Of a stretch of DNA of 64,000 nucleotides, positions 32,801-36,700 are shown one piece after another. Origin of the DNA: Adiantum capillus-veneris. Lineage: Eukaryota; Streptophyta; Polypodiopsida; Polypodiales; Pteridaceae. The DNA is taken from positions 87,516,381-87,580,380 of the forward strand of contig CM043957.1 of the NCBI GenBank assembly GCA_014529385.2. Direction: 5' to 3'. Below the pieces are notes generated by a model, which saw only the letters and a program-made list of their open reading frames with translations, was not told where the DNA came from and ran no database searches. The translations under genes and the position numbers were made by a program. Numbering within the stretch: position 1 is the first letter of the stretch; each line of letters begins with the position of its first letter.

Positions 32801-34609
32801 ATAATGTCCATGAGAAGGTGAAAAAAGATTTCCAGAAATGTAGGGTCTCCTCTCGGCTCACAACCATCTTTTGAAACCAATAGTTTGCGTACACGAAGAT
32901 GTCATGAATGCTTGCAAACATATGACAGTGGGAGATCTTACCTGGCGTTTTAGCAGCGATATGACAGGGTTTGGAGCAGTCTTTATGAGCAAGGTAACTT
33001 ACTACTGATAACAGGGCATGGGCCATTTATGAGAAATTTCAATTCACAATTAACTAGATAAGTTTATACTAGGAGTTTGTTCCCACTAACCTTGGGACGT
33101 CAAATTATAACGTGGTGGCCATGTATTGTACAACTCTCAAGTGGAGAATGCTAATATGGCTTCTGATGTGTCCTCTCTTATTTTCAATAGTATGTTTTAT
33201 ATGCAGGTTGCTTCCTTTCGTGCAACATTGGAAGAGATCAATGATTCTTCTCTGCTAGTGCATGTGGTCGATATAAGGTATTGATTTTATAGCAAGGAAA
33301 CTCTTCATTTGTTGTCTGACATATATTTAGAGTTAGCTAAAGATGTTCAAGATTTATGCATTATAACGCAGGCACGATTCCAAGTTTTCCAGGGCATCGC
33401 CTTGTGTAAAGTTAATTTATGCGGTTGTTGCAGCCACCCTCTTGCCAAAGAGCAAATGGTAGCTGTCGATAATGTCCTTTCGGAACTCAATGTGGGGCAT
33501 ATTTCTAGGTTGAATGTCTGGAATAAGGTAAACGTTTTACATATTTTTACTGATTTGAGCTTGGATTAGAATTTACAGTATGTGCAAGAGTTCAGTTCCT
33601 TACATGATTATTTGGAACTTGTATGTTACGAGCATGAACTGCTTCTCTTTGTTGTCAACACTGGTTCATTGCTTCTTAGTTAACGAACTTTTGGGCTGTG
33701 ATATATGTGTGAATGGGGATAAGGGAAGATGGTGGCCTTTGGAAGATCAAAGAATTTTAAAGGCTGTTATTGGCTATAGCCTTTAATGACTGTTCATGGC
33801 TCTTACATTTGCAGCAACAGCATGTGTGTTGCGAACTTATGTGGCTATGAATTGCCTGATCAATTTTTGGGAGTCAGATCAGTCACATGTTTTTCTTCGA
33901 AACCTTAAAACCACAATTGTGGCCATCTGGGTTTAATGGTCTAGTGGTTCGTGTTCTGTCTACTCTAGCTTGCCCAGAGTTTTTCATATTTGTGACCTCT
34001 GCAATGAAACTTCTTGAAAGTGTGCATGATCTTCAAAATTTTAATCTTTGTTTTTGTTTTTTCCCTAAAAGAAGCACTTGAGAAATCTTTTGCGCATGTT
34101 TATTTTTTGAGGTGGTTTGGAGCAGACCGGTTTCTCTCTTTCTACAGATTGACAAGGCACCTTCGAAGAAGCATGAAGAATTTGAAAATAGGGGTGATGT
34201 GATCTGCATATCAGCTGCTACTGGTGAAGGTGTGGATATCTTTTGCAAGGCCATACAGGAGAAATTAAAGGTGGACAATCTCTCTTAAAATTTCAAGAGG
34301 AACTGTGGGTCATATGTGTGCCACAAGAAGAATTCACAATTGTTCTTGGTGTCAACAGGACTCTATGGTGTGGGTGGATGTGCTAGTACCATATGCCAAG
34401 GGAGAGTATGTAAATAGTGTGCATCGGCTAGGGGTTGTGGAGTCCATGGTAGCTGCTCGTCTTTATTCTTGTGTTGTTTTGGTAGATGAATAGTAGACTG
34501 ACAGTTTTTGTGATTACAGGAGTATGTAGAGGATGGTATTGCCTTGAAGGCTCACGTTCCCTTGCGGCTATCTCGGCAATTACAACCTATGCGGAAGACA
34601 TCCGATTAG
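885..34609 (+). CDS. HFLX: HflX-family GTPase, C-terminal 216 residues, seven exons (5' partial)
   Basis: Exons 885-998, 1094-1162, 33207-33277, 33434-33527, 34148-34270, 34359-34448 and 34520-34609 join in frame to 216 residues ending at TAG (34607-34609). All borders are GT...AG. The joined protein has every G motif: P-loop GYTNAGKS (visible residues 2-9), switch region [15 protein letters not shown] (G3), NKID (G4, assembled across an intron) and SAATGEG (G5), then the HflX C-terminus with [18 protein letters not shown]. HflX proteins bind the large ribosomal subunit and split or rescue ribosomes using GTP. Plant members are usually organellar, but the targeting peptide and the HflX N-terminal domain lie upstream of the window. 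No stop or frameshift interrupts the exons, so the gene is probably functional despite a 32-kb intron full of transposons. Confidence 0.93.
1094..1162 (+). CDS. HFLX: HflX exon: G3 motif
   Basis: This 69-nt exon follows TTTTCAG and ends before donor GTACTT. It encodes LPNGNE...[14 protein letters not shown], which holds the DxxG (G3) motif. It ends in phase 0 right at the start of the 32-kb intron. The next residues, [10 protein letters not shown], come from 33207 onward and complete the conserved HflX helix. Confidence 0.95.
1200..1559. other. GC-rich repetitive intronic stretch
   Basis: Degenerate words of the type GCAGCGTGAGGGCAGC recur between about 1380 and 1470. The composition resembles the block at 190-440. 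It could be the 5' untranslated part of a LINE, because an ORF1-like remnant follows, but no boundary is visible. No gene is supported. Confidence 0.35.
1560..2427 (+). pseudogene. Coiled-coil ORF1/gag-like remnant
   Basis: Several + frames broken by stops read as one charged Lys/Glu-rich protein. One segment (1607-1819) encodes 70 residues of probable coiled coil. Another (2020-2244) is Lys/Glu-rich as well. The last (2222-2428) carries [19 protein letters not shown] followed by an aliphatic [14 protein letters not shown] stretch. The layout of coiled coil then a basic/aliphatic domain resembles LINE ORF1 nucleic-acid-binding proteins, but I cannot assign a family firmly. It is cut at 2428-2432 by the insertion of the LTR element that follows. 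Confidence 0.45.
2470..2891 (-). mobile_element. LINE 3'-end fragment with (CA)n and (GA)n tracts nested in the LTR
   Basis: Between two GA-rich tracts (2539-2621 and 2817-2891) lies ATGAAATGTTATATTAACGTC and the following GACCTATGAGACCAG. This is the reverse complement of the LINE 3' end at 8440-8509. The (GA)n at 2539-2621 is therefore the reverse complement of the (TC)n tail. A (CA)n tract (2484-2537) is attached to it. Confidence 0.75.
2484..2621. repeat. (CA)n(GA)n compound microsatellite
   Basis: CA units to about 2537, then GA units with a few GGA interruptions. The GA part is the reverse complement of the LINE (TC)n tail. Confidence 0.95.
3229..5494 (-). other. Interior of the non-autonomous element
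   Basis: About 2.27 kb with no conserved domain in any frame. The minus-strand frames are rich in Leu, Ser and Pro and look like translated noncoding DNA. An A-run at 5161-5173 and shorter ones around 5388 are present. The size and lack of coding fit a large retrotransposon derivative that kept only the cis-acting sites. Confidence 0.6.
5495..5506 (-). promoter_or_regulatory. Primer-binding site (initiator Met-tRNA type)
   Basis: The plus strand reads GCTCTGATACCA, so the minus strand gives TGGTATCAGAGC directly after the LTR end ..TTTGACA. This is the standard initiator-tRNA primer site of many plant LTR elements. Confidence 0.9.
5507..5888 (-). repeat. 5' LTR of the non-autonomous element
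   Basis: This LTR is 382 bp with TGTTAG...TTGACA ends when read on the minus strand. It aligns with 2433-3228 over its whole length apart from the insertion there. The target duplication GATTC follows at 5889-5893. Confidence 0.88.
5894..6219 (-). mobile_element. Inverted 5' fragment of an LTR-A family LTR
   Basis: The reverse complement of this stretch matches the start of the solo LTR at 24834. It shares a TGTCAC-type start (here TATCAC), words such as CTAACCTTAG..TTGGTTTCCTT, and TGGCCATACAATGTC in its reverse strand. It then reaches GAGCCTAGACAT and CCTAGTACCCACC. Only the first part of the LTR is present and divergence is high. Confidence 0.7.
6220..8509 (+). pseudogene. LINE (endonuclease plus reverse transcriptase), decayed, (TC)n tail
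   Basis: The endonuclease part reads ..[24 protein letters not shown].. (about 6330-6420) and [10 protein letters not shown] (about 6505-6535), an EEP-type nuclease motif. The RT part follows with [14 protein letters not shown] (about 7570), [20 protein letters not shown] (7723-7790), [19 protein letters not shown] (7820-7880) and [18 protein letters not shown] (about 7990-8045). Many stops and frameshifts are present. The catalytic YADD segment is missing, because sequence jumps from ..[10 protein letters not shown] at about 8115 to 3'-terminal sequence. The element ends with a GATGATGATGATG stretch, a conserved 3' segment and a (TC)n tail at 8490-8508. Confidence 0.85.
8510..9293 (+). repeat. 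LTR of family B (5' LTR of a Tat-like element)
   Basis: It begins TGTTGGATGCATCCAACG right after the LINE (TC)n tail and ends GAAGTGAACA (784 bp). It carries a TATA-like word (GTATATAAGTG at about 8670). Two bases after its end comes a primer-binding site, which fixes it as a 5' LTR. The same family recurs in direct orientation at 38326-39038 and inverted at 31430-31700 and 32255-32823. Confidence 0.8.
9296..9313 (+). promoter_or_regulatory. Primer-binding site of LTR-B element
   Basis: TGGCGTCGTTGTCGGAGA resembles the TGGCGCCGTTGCCGGGGA primer site that plant Tat and Athila Ty3/gypsy elements use. Its position two bases downstream of the LTR end supports the call. Confidence 0.75.
9360..11324. 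repeat. Large imperfect palindrome (arms about 0.95 kb)
   Basis: The left arm (about 9360-10327) and right arm (about 10380-11324) are reverse complements with scattered mismatches and small indels. Anchor pairs include TTCAAGTGCTTTACATGTG (9421) with CACATGTAAAGCACTTGAA (11243), AAGTGCGCACTTTCGAGTGC (9878) with GCACTCGAAAGTGCGC (10805), and AATTGATTGGAATTGTAAT (10276) with ATTACAATTCCAATCAATT (10407). The centre is near 10353 with a short AT-rich spacer. It starts shortly after the LTR-B primer site and ends where the pol reading frame starts. The most economical view is an inverted duplication of the element's 5' leader in place of gag and protease. Confidence 0.85.
11325..14396 (+). pseudogene. 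Tat-like Ty3/gypsy pol: RT, RNase H, integrase (broken)
   Basis: The frame opens with [20 protein letters not shown] (11330-11390), the segment just before RT in this clade. RT follows in pieces (11427-11738, 11742-11999) with [26 protein letters not shown] and the catalytic YMDD (about 11905). RNase H and connection sequence (12053-12517) includes [28 protein letters not shown] and [10 protein letters not shown]. Then comes [22 protein letters not shown] (12593). Integrase has CDACQRAK (13440) and [15 protein letters not shown]-type sequence (about 13800). Its C-terminal domain is [26 protein letters not shown] (14185-14262, interrupted here only by our frame reading). In-frame stops and shifts make it inactive. 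It continues after 23016 because a chromovirus is inserted at 14397-14402. Confidence 0.85.
14397..14402 (+). repeat. Target-site duplication, left copy (CATGCA)
   Basis: CATGCA precedes the left LTR and recurs at 23016-23021 after the right LTR. Removing the element and one copy restores the uninterrupted frame [15 protein letters not shown] of the Tat-like pol. This confirms the insertion site. A 5-bp duplication CATGC is equally possible if the LTR starts one base earlier. Confidence 0.93.
14403..15879 (+). repeat. 5' LTR of the intact chromovirus
   Basis: It runs TGTCACCAGCATG...GGCCGGTTTCA, 1477 bp. It ends directly before TGGTTCCATCGACGGG. Internal landmark near the 3' end: AATAAAGAAATACCGAAAGG (15672-15691), shared with the other LTRs of this group and probably the polyadenylation region. 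Confidence 0.96.
15880..15898 (+). promoter_or_regulatory. Putative primer-binding site of the intact chromovirus
   Basis: TGGTTCCATCGACGGGATT starts at the base after the LTR, as a primer site should. It is not the common initiator-Met sequence TGGTATCAGAGC. I could not match it to a tRNA 3' end from memory. Confidence 0.55.
15988..20967 (+). CDS. Chromovirus gag-pol polyprotein (intact, 1659 aa)
   Basis: The first ATG (15988, ATTATGGCTGAC) opens an uninterrupted frame of 1659 codons to TGA. The frame extends upstream without an ATG. Domains in order: Gln/Pro/Met-rich N-terminus (residues 1-265); gag capsid region (about 270-415); CCHC knuckle [14 protein letters not shown] (about 492-505); protease with [12 protein letters not shown] (Asp at about 562, DPG in place of DTG/DSG); RT (about 760-925) with [14 protein letters not shown] and the catalytic FFDD at about 902; RNase H (about 1045-1165) with [19 protein letters not shown] and VADALSR; integrase zinc region [17 protein letters not shown] (about 1240-1275), catalytic [14 protein letters not shown] and GQSEEAN; and a C-terminal chromodomain (about 1590-1650, [20 protein letters not shown]). 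All catalytic residues are present, so it may still be competent. Confidence 0.97.
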   Translation: MADRPDDVTEEVSSSQGQQTHEVGESSRPPQTDDDIFRTQLATAVAMFTQVMQNPRFLAFLQPSVPSQQVGSLDHIQKPVKARTQVIHTAQSMETPVHLTENMQSPQRMPKVQEQVAEMPVFQAVPIQPATFQPPIAGSNGQGSNLQAMQQVFPPPSVHPGYFGGGSVFQSMAGHAPGNQFYTPGTVFGGAQTMMPNPMYSVMGMQPGFQSTQGQFGMPQANFGMAGITNQQPNMAFPGQVNSGQGTQMNPNSVPMFQSLPYDNLTPLERPTPYKEGGKGGNFTEASKVRKAATFLTGNAGQWWTTLLLQGQAPSTWIYFKQIFAAAWLSDDFEADVMTEWHQLNAATCRNLDDYNRKFWKALLPVTSYRFVPLTEQIEKYCCGLPKGLRKYCTKTKVTTLTQLIEVANTGNGLLKGEDCEFNTGVKAGSGKKNSAKKHVPNEAPKGTQESANAGKDKATAESEKGPAKKWKRRFPRKSEEQKKVLRTENKCFICEQPGHIAYNCPTKKRPADSEDKEDKKGKKPMAGLVPDMVGDKPNSDASELCRAWGKVRDQTVLIFFDPGAKANFISPELASKLGIRPEEMGYTAEAGLACPGHTEAVTPIIGKLRLHIQSYVDAEEFYIMPLDGCDVLLGIPWLFRVQGIMDAYNKKITVQSRGKTHILDVKLKGESIPTVSASAITSVMKKHLSAYLVFAREVSDCDESNLSVLDKERSMFLQQYSDCFSDSLPSQLPPERPEDHAIDLVPGCSPPNKPPYRVSAAQQKEIMGQVQELLEKGLIQPSSSPFCSPVLLVQKKDGSWRMCIDYCALNKNTIKNRFPIPRIDDIMDKLEGAAMFSRIDLKSGYHQIRIRSEDVHKTAFRTTFGLYEFLVMPFGLTNAPATFNRMMDRIFRPHQQFVGTFFDDMIVYSKNEEEHRHHLAIVFKELRSHRLLINAKKSEFFLEEIHFLGHIVSKDGVRMDPAKVEAIKSWPNLKTVHDVRSFLGLCSYYRRFIRNFAEIASPLHALQKKAVTFRWTQKEISAFNLLKEKMTSDPVIVLPDLRKSFVVQCDACGSSIGAVLMQDGRVVAYESRILQGPEMTMQVYEKELLAVIHALLSWKHYLLGADFVVQTDHQTLRYFLTQTKLSEKHMRWANILSMFHFQIVHVEGKKNVVADALSRKPQISAVSIPYHHELDDMREQYANDEDFARVFEQLMDGQRHEHYLLKDGFMMMHGRLCVTKPLRRKVMEESHVPPYAGHRGIDATVKAVETFFYWPTLRRDVDAFVRECLICQKVKFDRQKAPGLLQPLPIPDKPWESIAMDFIFDLPRTQTGNDGIWTIICRFSKQAHFIPVRKKIKPDQMARLFMSNIFKYHGMPQSIVSDRDPRMTSLFWKGLFENMGTTLKFSSSFHPQTDGQSEEANSTVLDLLKCYVSEHKGKWEQYLPLVEYAYNNTVHSSTGKAPFEIVEGGKKVPPILHTKDKIFEADKYVQDMDEMYKKVKVALERTQAKQKKAADRHRREVVYSLGDWVLLRFEKARLKKMKGKERLFPKLSMRYYGPFQVCDIISDVAYRLKLPDSWKIHNAFHVSLLRPYVGDVPEAIPAEDQPEVEELDEILVPEQILGHKERKVKGKVARRYLVKFRNYPPMDAKWMEEGELAESPTVLSLYLEAFDLQPTLTP
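20968..21527 (+). other. Noncoding 3' region of the chromovirus
   Basis: There is no reading frame of note. A degenerate motif of the type GTCAGTTTGTCAATGG recurs several times (near 20985, 21088, 21157, 21297 and 21355). AGGTGTTGAATACA..TTGAC occurs twice (about 21400 and 21460). These look like short decayed repeats in the 3' untranslated part. Confidence 0.6.
21528..21537 (+). promoter_or_regulatory. Polypurine tract
   Basis: CAAGAGGGGG lies two bases before the 3' LTR and would prime plus-strand DNA synthesis. A closely similar tract (TCAAGAGGGGGG) precedes the LTR of the related element at 48755. Confidence 0.85.
21540..23015 (+). repeat. 3' LTR of the intact chromovirus
   Basis: It is 1476 bp and virtually identical to 14403-15879, with about three differences. 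It ends GGCCGGTTTCA and is followed by the target duplication CATGCA (23016-23021). Confidence 0.96.
23016..23165 (+). pseudogene. Tat-like pol, C-terminal continuation after the insertion
   Basis: After the duplicated CATGCA the frame [22 protein letters not shown] continues the integrase C-terminus seen up to 14396 (..NELLKKMHA). It stops at the TAG/TGA cluster near 23160. Confidence 0.8.
23166..24318 (+). pseudogene. Aspartic-protease-like and linker sequence, 3' of integrase
   Basis: In a different frame from the integrase tail, [19 protein letters not shown] (about 23250-23305) resembles the ALVDTGAxVN core of retroviral-type proteases, with Arg at the Gly position. About 130 bases on, in another frame, [19 protein letters not shown] and [10 protein letters not shown] follow the usual flap and ILGxxWM pattern. 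The line then continues as [19 protein letters not shown]. Further frames to about 24150 are basic and unassigned. A purine-rich GAAGAGGGAGGAAAA ends the stretch. Protease normally precedes RT, so the order here is abnormal. The assignment is by motif only. Confidence 0.55.
24319..24833 (+). repeat. Possible 3' LTR or flank of the Tat-like element
   Basis: The purine tract GAAGAGGGAGGAAAA is followed by TGTGTGATTTTTTGC, which looks like a polypurine tract and LTR start. The sequence is AT-rich and noncoding. It is split by the solo LTR at 24834 and resumes at 26317. No matching 5' copy is visible in the window, so the LTR call is tentative. Confidence 0.35.
24834..26311 (+). mobile_element. 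Solo LTR of the LTR-A family
   Basis: It begins TGTCACGAGGACGTGG and ends GGCCGGTTTCA, 1478 bp. This is almost the length of the LTRs of the intact chromovirus, which it matches in many blocks (for example CATCTCCTAAAATTTAGGG at 25249 and AATAAAGAAATACCGAAAGG at 26109). Perfect 5-bp duplications GATTT flank it (24829-24833 and 26312-26316). No internal region is present, so unequal LTR recombination has removed it. Confidence 0.93.
26317..27736. other. AT-rich intronic sequence, no gene recognised
   Basis: All frames are short. The sequence is probably retrotransposon leader or LTR DNA, because it lies between a truncated element end (24833, interrupted by the solo LTR) and the ORF block at 27737. 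No LTR border or primer site could be fixed. Confidence 0.4.
27737..30538 (+). pseudogene. Unrecognised coiled-coil ORF region of an LTR element
   Basis: A chain of + frames with few stops reads as a large charged protein. In order: a globular start (27757-27960, [17 protein letters not shown]); Lys/Glu-rich helices (27990-28140, 28204-28518) with [19 protein letters not shown]; a Pro/Thr/Lys linker; a long Gln/Glu/Lys coiled coil (28796-29173 and 29136-29429); an acidic link (29544-29747); and a more globular piece (29963-30400, 145 aa) with hydrophobic helices. It ends 40-50 bases before a polypurine tract (GGCGAGGAGGGGAGGAA) and an LTR start. Position and composition suggest a gag-like or accessory ORF, but no RT, integrase, protease or zinc knuckle is seen and I do not know the family. 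Confidence 0.5.
30539..30950 (+). repeat. LTR of family C
   Basis: TGTTAGCAGCAAGC follows the polypurine tract directly. A TATA box, GTATAAAAGC, is at 30751-30760. The right border is uncertain (30928-30950). The next bases, TGGCGTCGTCGACCC at 30951, look like a primer site. So this LTR has a polypurine tract on its left and a primer site on its right, as when two elements share one LTR after recombination. Confidence 0.6.
30875..32540 (+). repeat. Tandem duplication of about 830 bp
   Basis: The unit 30875-31703 is repeated at 31704-32540. Both start CGCGTCTGTTGC, carry GTAAGAGCTCTACGCATTG and the primer-like TGGCGTCGTCGACCC, and end in inverted LTR-B sequence (..AATGAAAAGCAAGAGAAAGAC). The copies differ by scattered substitutions and a few small indels. 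Confidence 0.85.
31430..31700 (-). repeat. Inverted LTR-B fragment (first duplicate)
   Basis: The reverse complement matches 8840-9110 of the family B LTR, for example GAGCTTGGGTGAGCTTATG-like sequence and the TTTGTCTTTCTCTTGCTTTTCATT segment in pieces. It is part of the duplicated 830-bp unit. Confidence 0.75.
32255..32823 (-). repeat. Inverted LTR-B fragment (second duplicate, longer)
   Basis: The reverse complement matches about 8540-9110. It includes GGGCGGCCGGCCATAAC-like sequence at 32708 and the TATATACATAGCAAAT stretch. The first roughly 30 bases of the LTR are missing at the 32823 end. Confidence 0.8.
32824..33206 (+). other. HFLX: 3' end of the giant intron
   Basis: No element or gene recognised. 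It ends with the acceptor TATGCAG at 33200-33206. TTTTCAATAGTATGTTTTAT upstream may serve as the pyrimidine/branch region. Confidence 0.6.
33207..33277 (+). CDS. HFLX: HflX exon: [10 protein letters not shown] segment
   Basis: This 71-nt exon encodes [20 protein letters not shown] and VDI, the helix and strand that follow the G3 motif in HflX. It ends after the first two bases of a Ser codon (AG), completed by C at 33434. The intron behind it is 156 bp. Confidence 0.95.
33434..33527 (+). CDS. HFLX: HflX exon ending inside the G4 motif
   Basis: This 94-nt exon after TTGTTGCAG completes Ser and encodes [19 protein letters not shown] then ..SRLNVWNK. Donor GTAAAC follows directly after the Lys codon, so the NKxD guanine-specificity motif is divided between this exon and the next. 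Confidence 0.95.
34148..34270 (+). CDS. HFLX: HflX exon: end of G4 and G5
   Basis: This 123-nt exon starts ATTGAC (Ile-Asp), completing NKID. It continues through [18 protein letters not shown] to [11 protein letters not shown] (G5) and ends KAIQEKLK before donor GTGGAC. The upstream intron is 620 bp. Confidence 0.95.
34359..34448 (+). CDS. HFLX: HflX exon: C-terminal domain part 1
   Basis: This 90-nt exon after GTCAACAG encodes [20 protein letters not shown] and [10 protein letters not shown], matching the HflX C-terminal domain that follows the G domain. Donor GTAGCT follows at 34449. If unspliced, the frame would run on for 14 codons and stop, which would lose the conserved tail. Confidence 0.92.
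34520..34609 (+). CDS. HFLX: HflX last exon
   Basis: After TGATTACAG the exon encodes [20 protein letters not shown] then LQPMRKTSD and stop TAG. This is the expected HflX C-terminus (xxxVPLRxxRxLxPMR). Confidence 0.93.
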   Translation, partial: EYVEDGIALKAHVPLRLSRQLQPMRKTSD

Positions 34610-34822
34610 GCATATCATTATCTTCTGTATGTGGGTGGTAAACCACCTGCCCCCTGTAACTTCTAATGTAAACTTGCAAATTGGAATCGTTGCCGATTAT
34701 TTTGATTTCCAAGAGAGAAGGGCCCTGTACATTTAAAGTTGTAATATGCCTGTACAAATTTTATGTACAACAATCTGAAAGCGTTAAAGAATTTGCTAAC
34801 AAGGCCTCTGGAGACTGACGCA
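34610..34822 (+). other. HFLX: 3' untranslated region of the HflX gene
   Basis: AT-rich, noncoding. No canonical AATAAA is present; near-upstream signals in plants are loose, so the cleavage site cannot be placed. A LINE fragment begins right after. Confidence 0.5.
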
Positions 34823-34971
34823 GGTGTTGCCTCTCTCTAGTTGGTTGAGAGAGAGAGAGAGATGAAATGAAATGTTATATTATTGTCTTCTAAATTCCAT
34901 ATTTACCTATGAGACCAAAGAGATTACATCATGGTGAATCTGATACAAGGTCTGGTGTTGCCTCTCTCTAG
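34823..34971 (-). mobile_element. 5'-truncated LINE insertion with 18-bp target duplication
   Basis: GGTGTTGCCTCTCTCTAG occurs at 34823-34840 and 34954-34971. Between the copies are a (GA)n tract and ATGAAATGTTATATTATTG.., the reverse complement of the LINE 3' end at 8440-8509. The layout fits target-primed insertion of a short 3' piece on the minus strand, about 215 bp after the HflX stop codon. Confidence 0.88.

Positions 34972-34973
<2 letters not shown>

Positions 34974-35054
<81 letters not shown>
34974..35054. repeat. (TG)n(GA)n compound microsatellite
   Basis: About 15 TG units followed by about 25 GA units. It marks the 3' tail of the minus-strand LINE that follows. Confidence 0.95.
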
Positions 35055-35061
<7 letters not shown>

Positions 35062-36700
35062 TGGTTTATTAATGTCTTCAAAAGGCCAAAATGACCTACT
35101 AGACCAATCCGTTTCAAATTGGTATAATGAGTGATGAGGCCATCCTCATGTGAACTTTGGATGTTGAGATAGTATAGTTCGAACTCTCTGTTGCAGTCTC
35201 TGTCAGTGATGTGAAGCTCCTCATTCTAGTCGGCGTCTCGATCTCCCTAGCTCCAATGCTCGGTCAATGAGAGAACTGCGGGTGTGAGTATGAGTTGAGC
35301 TCTGCAGTTGTGGCTGCTCTTGTATGTGTCCAGTGTCTGGCGTGAAGAAATCAGTAATCTGTCTATGGGATTTTCTCTAGATGTGTATCCATATTCTGAC
35401 CAATGCCACTTGTAACTCGCGAGATAGATGTGTATCCATATAGCCGGGTCGAATCACAAACCCATCCCTTGCGAGTTGGAGAAGATGCCCTCCATAGAAA
35501 GTCAACTTCGTGACCAAGTCTTGTGTCGGCTTTATCCATGTCATCTTGGTGTCCAATTGGGTAAAGTCTTGGCGAATGAGTCGAGTAGTCTCCACATGTG
35601 TAAGAGACATCAATGGTGCATAAGGGAGTATTGGAAGGGAGGTAACTTGTTCATGTAGAAGCCATGTATCTAGAACCATCATGATATTTGTGCATACCAA
35701 TATGATGTGTTTCTTTGTAAAGCTTACTGTCTGTAGAGTCAAGGGTCAATCTTGCATATTTGTCTCTGGTAGTATCGCACTAGCTGTGCATAATATAAAC
35801 TCCATAGGGGTGGTTGCTAACTCTGCTCTAATAATCTTGTGTGGCATGGAGGCCTTGGCTCTAATCAATTCAGAGATCATAGATACCAAGGGCCTCTCTA
35901 TACCTCTCCACCCAGCTCTTTTCAAAGAAAACCTTGGCCTAGTGAAAATTGCCCCAAGATAAGCATGTATTTGTGTACTCCACAGTCTCTTGACCATAAT
36001 GAATGTAGGTGTTGATCTCTTGATCCACTACGGTGTGGTGTTAAATGCCGTAATCTTGGTTGTACCAAGGTTTACAGACAATCCACTATCCTTTGTAAGG
36101 CTATGTAATGCATCCAAATGTCACTTGATACCCTTTTGAGTCAATGATCAACGCAATATTATTAGCATATAGCAACAATGTAATCCATGTCCCTATCAAC
36201 TCGGCATTTGTGTCATTGTCTTTGTCAATGTAATCAGAAACCTCATATATATATATATATATATTAAATAGAGTAGGAAACAATGGACAACCTTGTTTCA
36301 CTCCAATAGAGGTGAACTAATTTAGATATCCCCTCTGGATTGCGTACATGTCCCACCACTAATTTCTATAGAGTTGTGATGCCTCGAATCCACTCCTCAT
36401 ATAGATCATGGCTTTGAAATTAATCTCATGCCCAAGAGTCTTTACATAAGGATAAGTGGCCAATAGACAGACCATGGTTGTATGATTAGAGTTGCAAACA
36501 ACTCATCAAGGAATAAGGATGGAGTTTGTCTAAATGTGAAATTGACCATTGGTAAATGTCATACATCAACAAAACTTCTTCATATAGGAGATGTCTACCT
36601 ATTCTCTTATCCTTGGGTACCCATACATCATAGCCCTATAGAGAGGCTTATACCACAACGAGCGTTGACACGAGCTAAACATTCATGATCACATGTGCGG
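34974..36700 (-). pseudogene. Decayed LINE with RT fragment, minus strand
   Basis: The 3' end is at low coordinates: (TG)n 34974-35004, (GA)n 35005-35054, then the conserved LINE 3' segment (reverse complement at about 35055-35110). Further in, the minus strand gives KQGCPLFPTLFNIYIYIYEV and SDYIDKD..GTWITLLLYANNIALI (36110-36300), the RT catalytic region with YANN where YADD is expected. The (TA)n at 36249-36264 is the expanded YIYIYI codon run. Upstream minus-strand sequence to about 36700 still looks related. Stops are frequent. Confidence 0.75.

Larger units (their letters stand above)
1163..33206 (+). other. HFLX: Giant intron (32,044 bp) of the HflX gene
   Basis: The donor is GTACTT at 1163 and the acceptor is TATGCAG ending at 33206. 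The flanking exons are both phase 0 and join a continuous conserved protein segment (LPTQL + [10 protein letters not shown]). Most of the intron is explained by nested transposable elements on both strands, listed separately. No other host gene was recognised inside it. Confidence 0.88.

Noticed and set aside
32700-33026. Minus-strand 108-codon frame near the intron end
   Set aside because: Half of it is inverted LTR-B sequence and the rest has no recognisable domain.
33930-33965. tRNA-like D-arm words (TGGTCTAGTGGTTCG)
   Set aside because: It resembles the 5' half of a tRNA-Glu or Asp gene, but no anticodon arm, T-arm (GGTTCRAAT) or acceptor stem pairs in the next 60 bases.
34449-34493. HflX reading through 34448 to a stop at 34491-34493
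   Set aside because: It would end in [14 protein letters not shown] and lose the conserved VPLRxxRxLxPMR tail that lies in frame at 34520. Donor GTAGCT at 34449 restores it.
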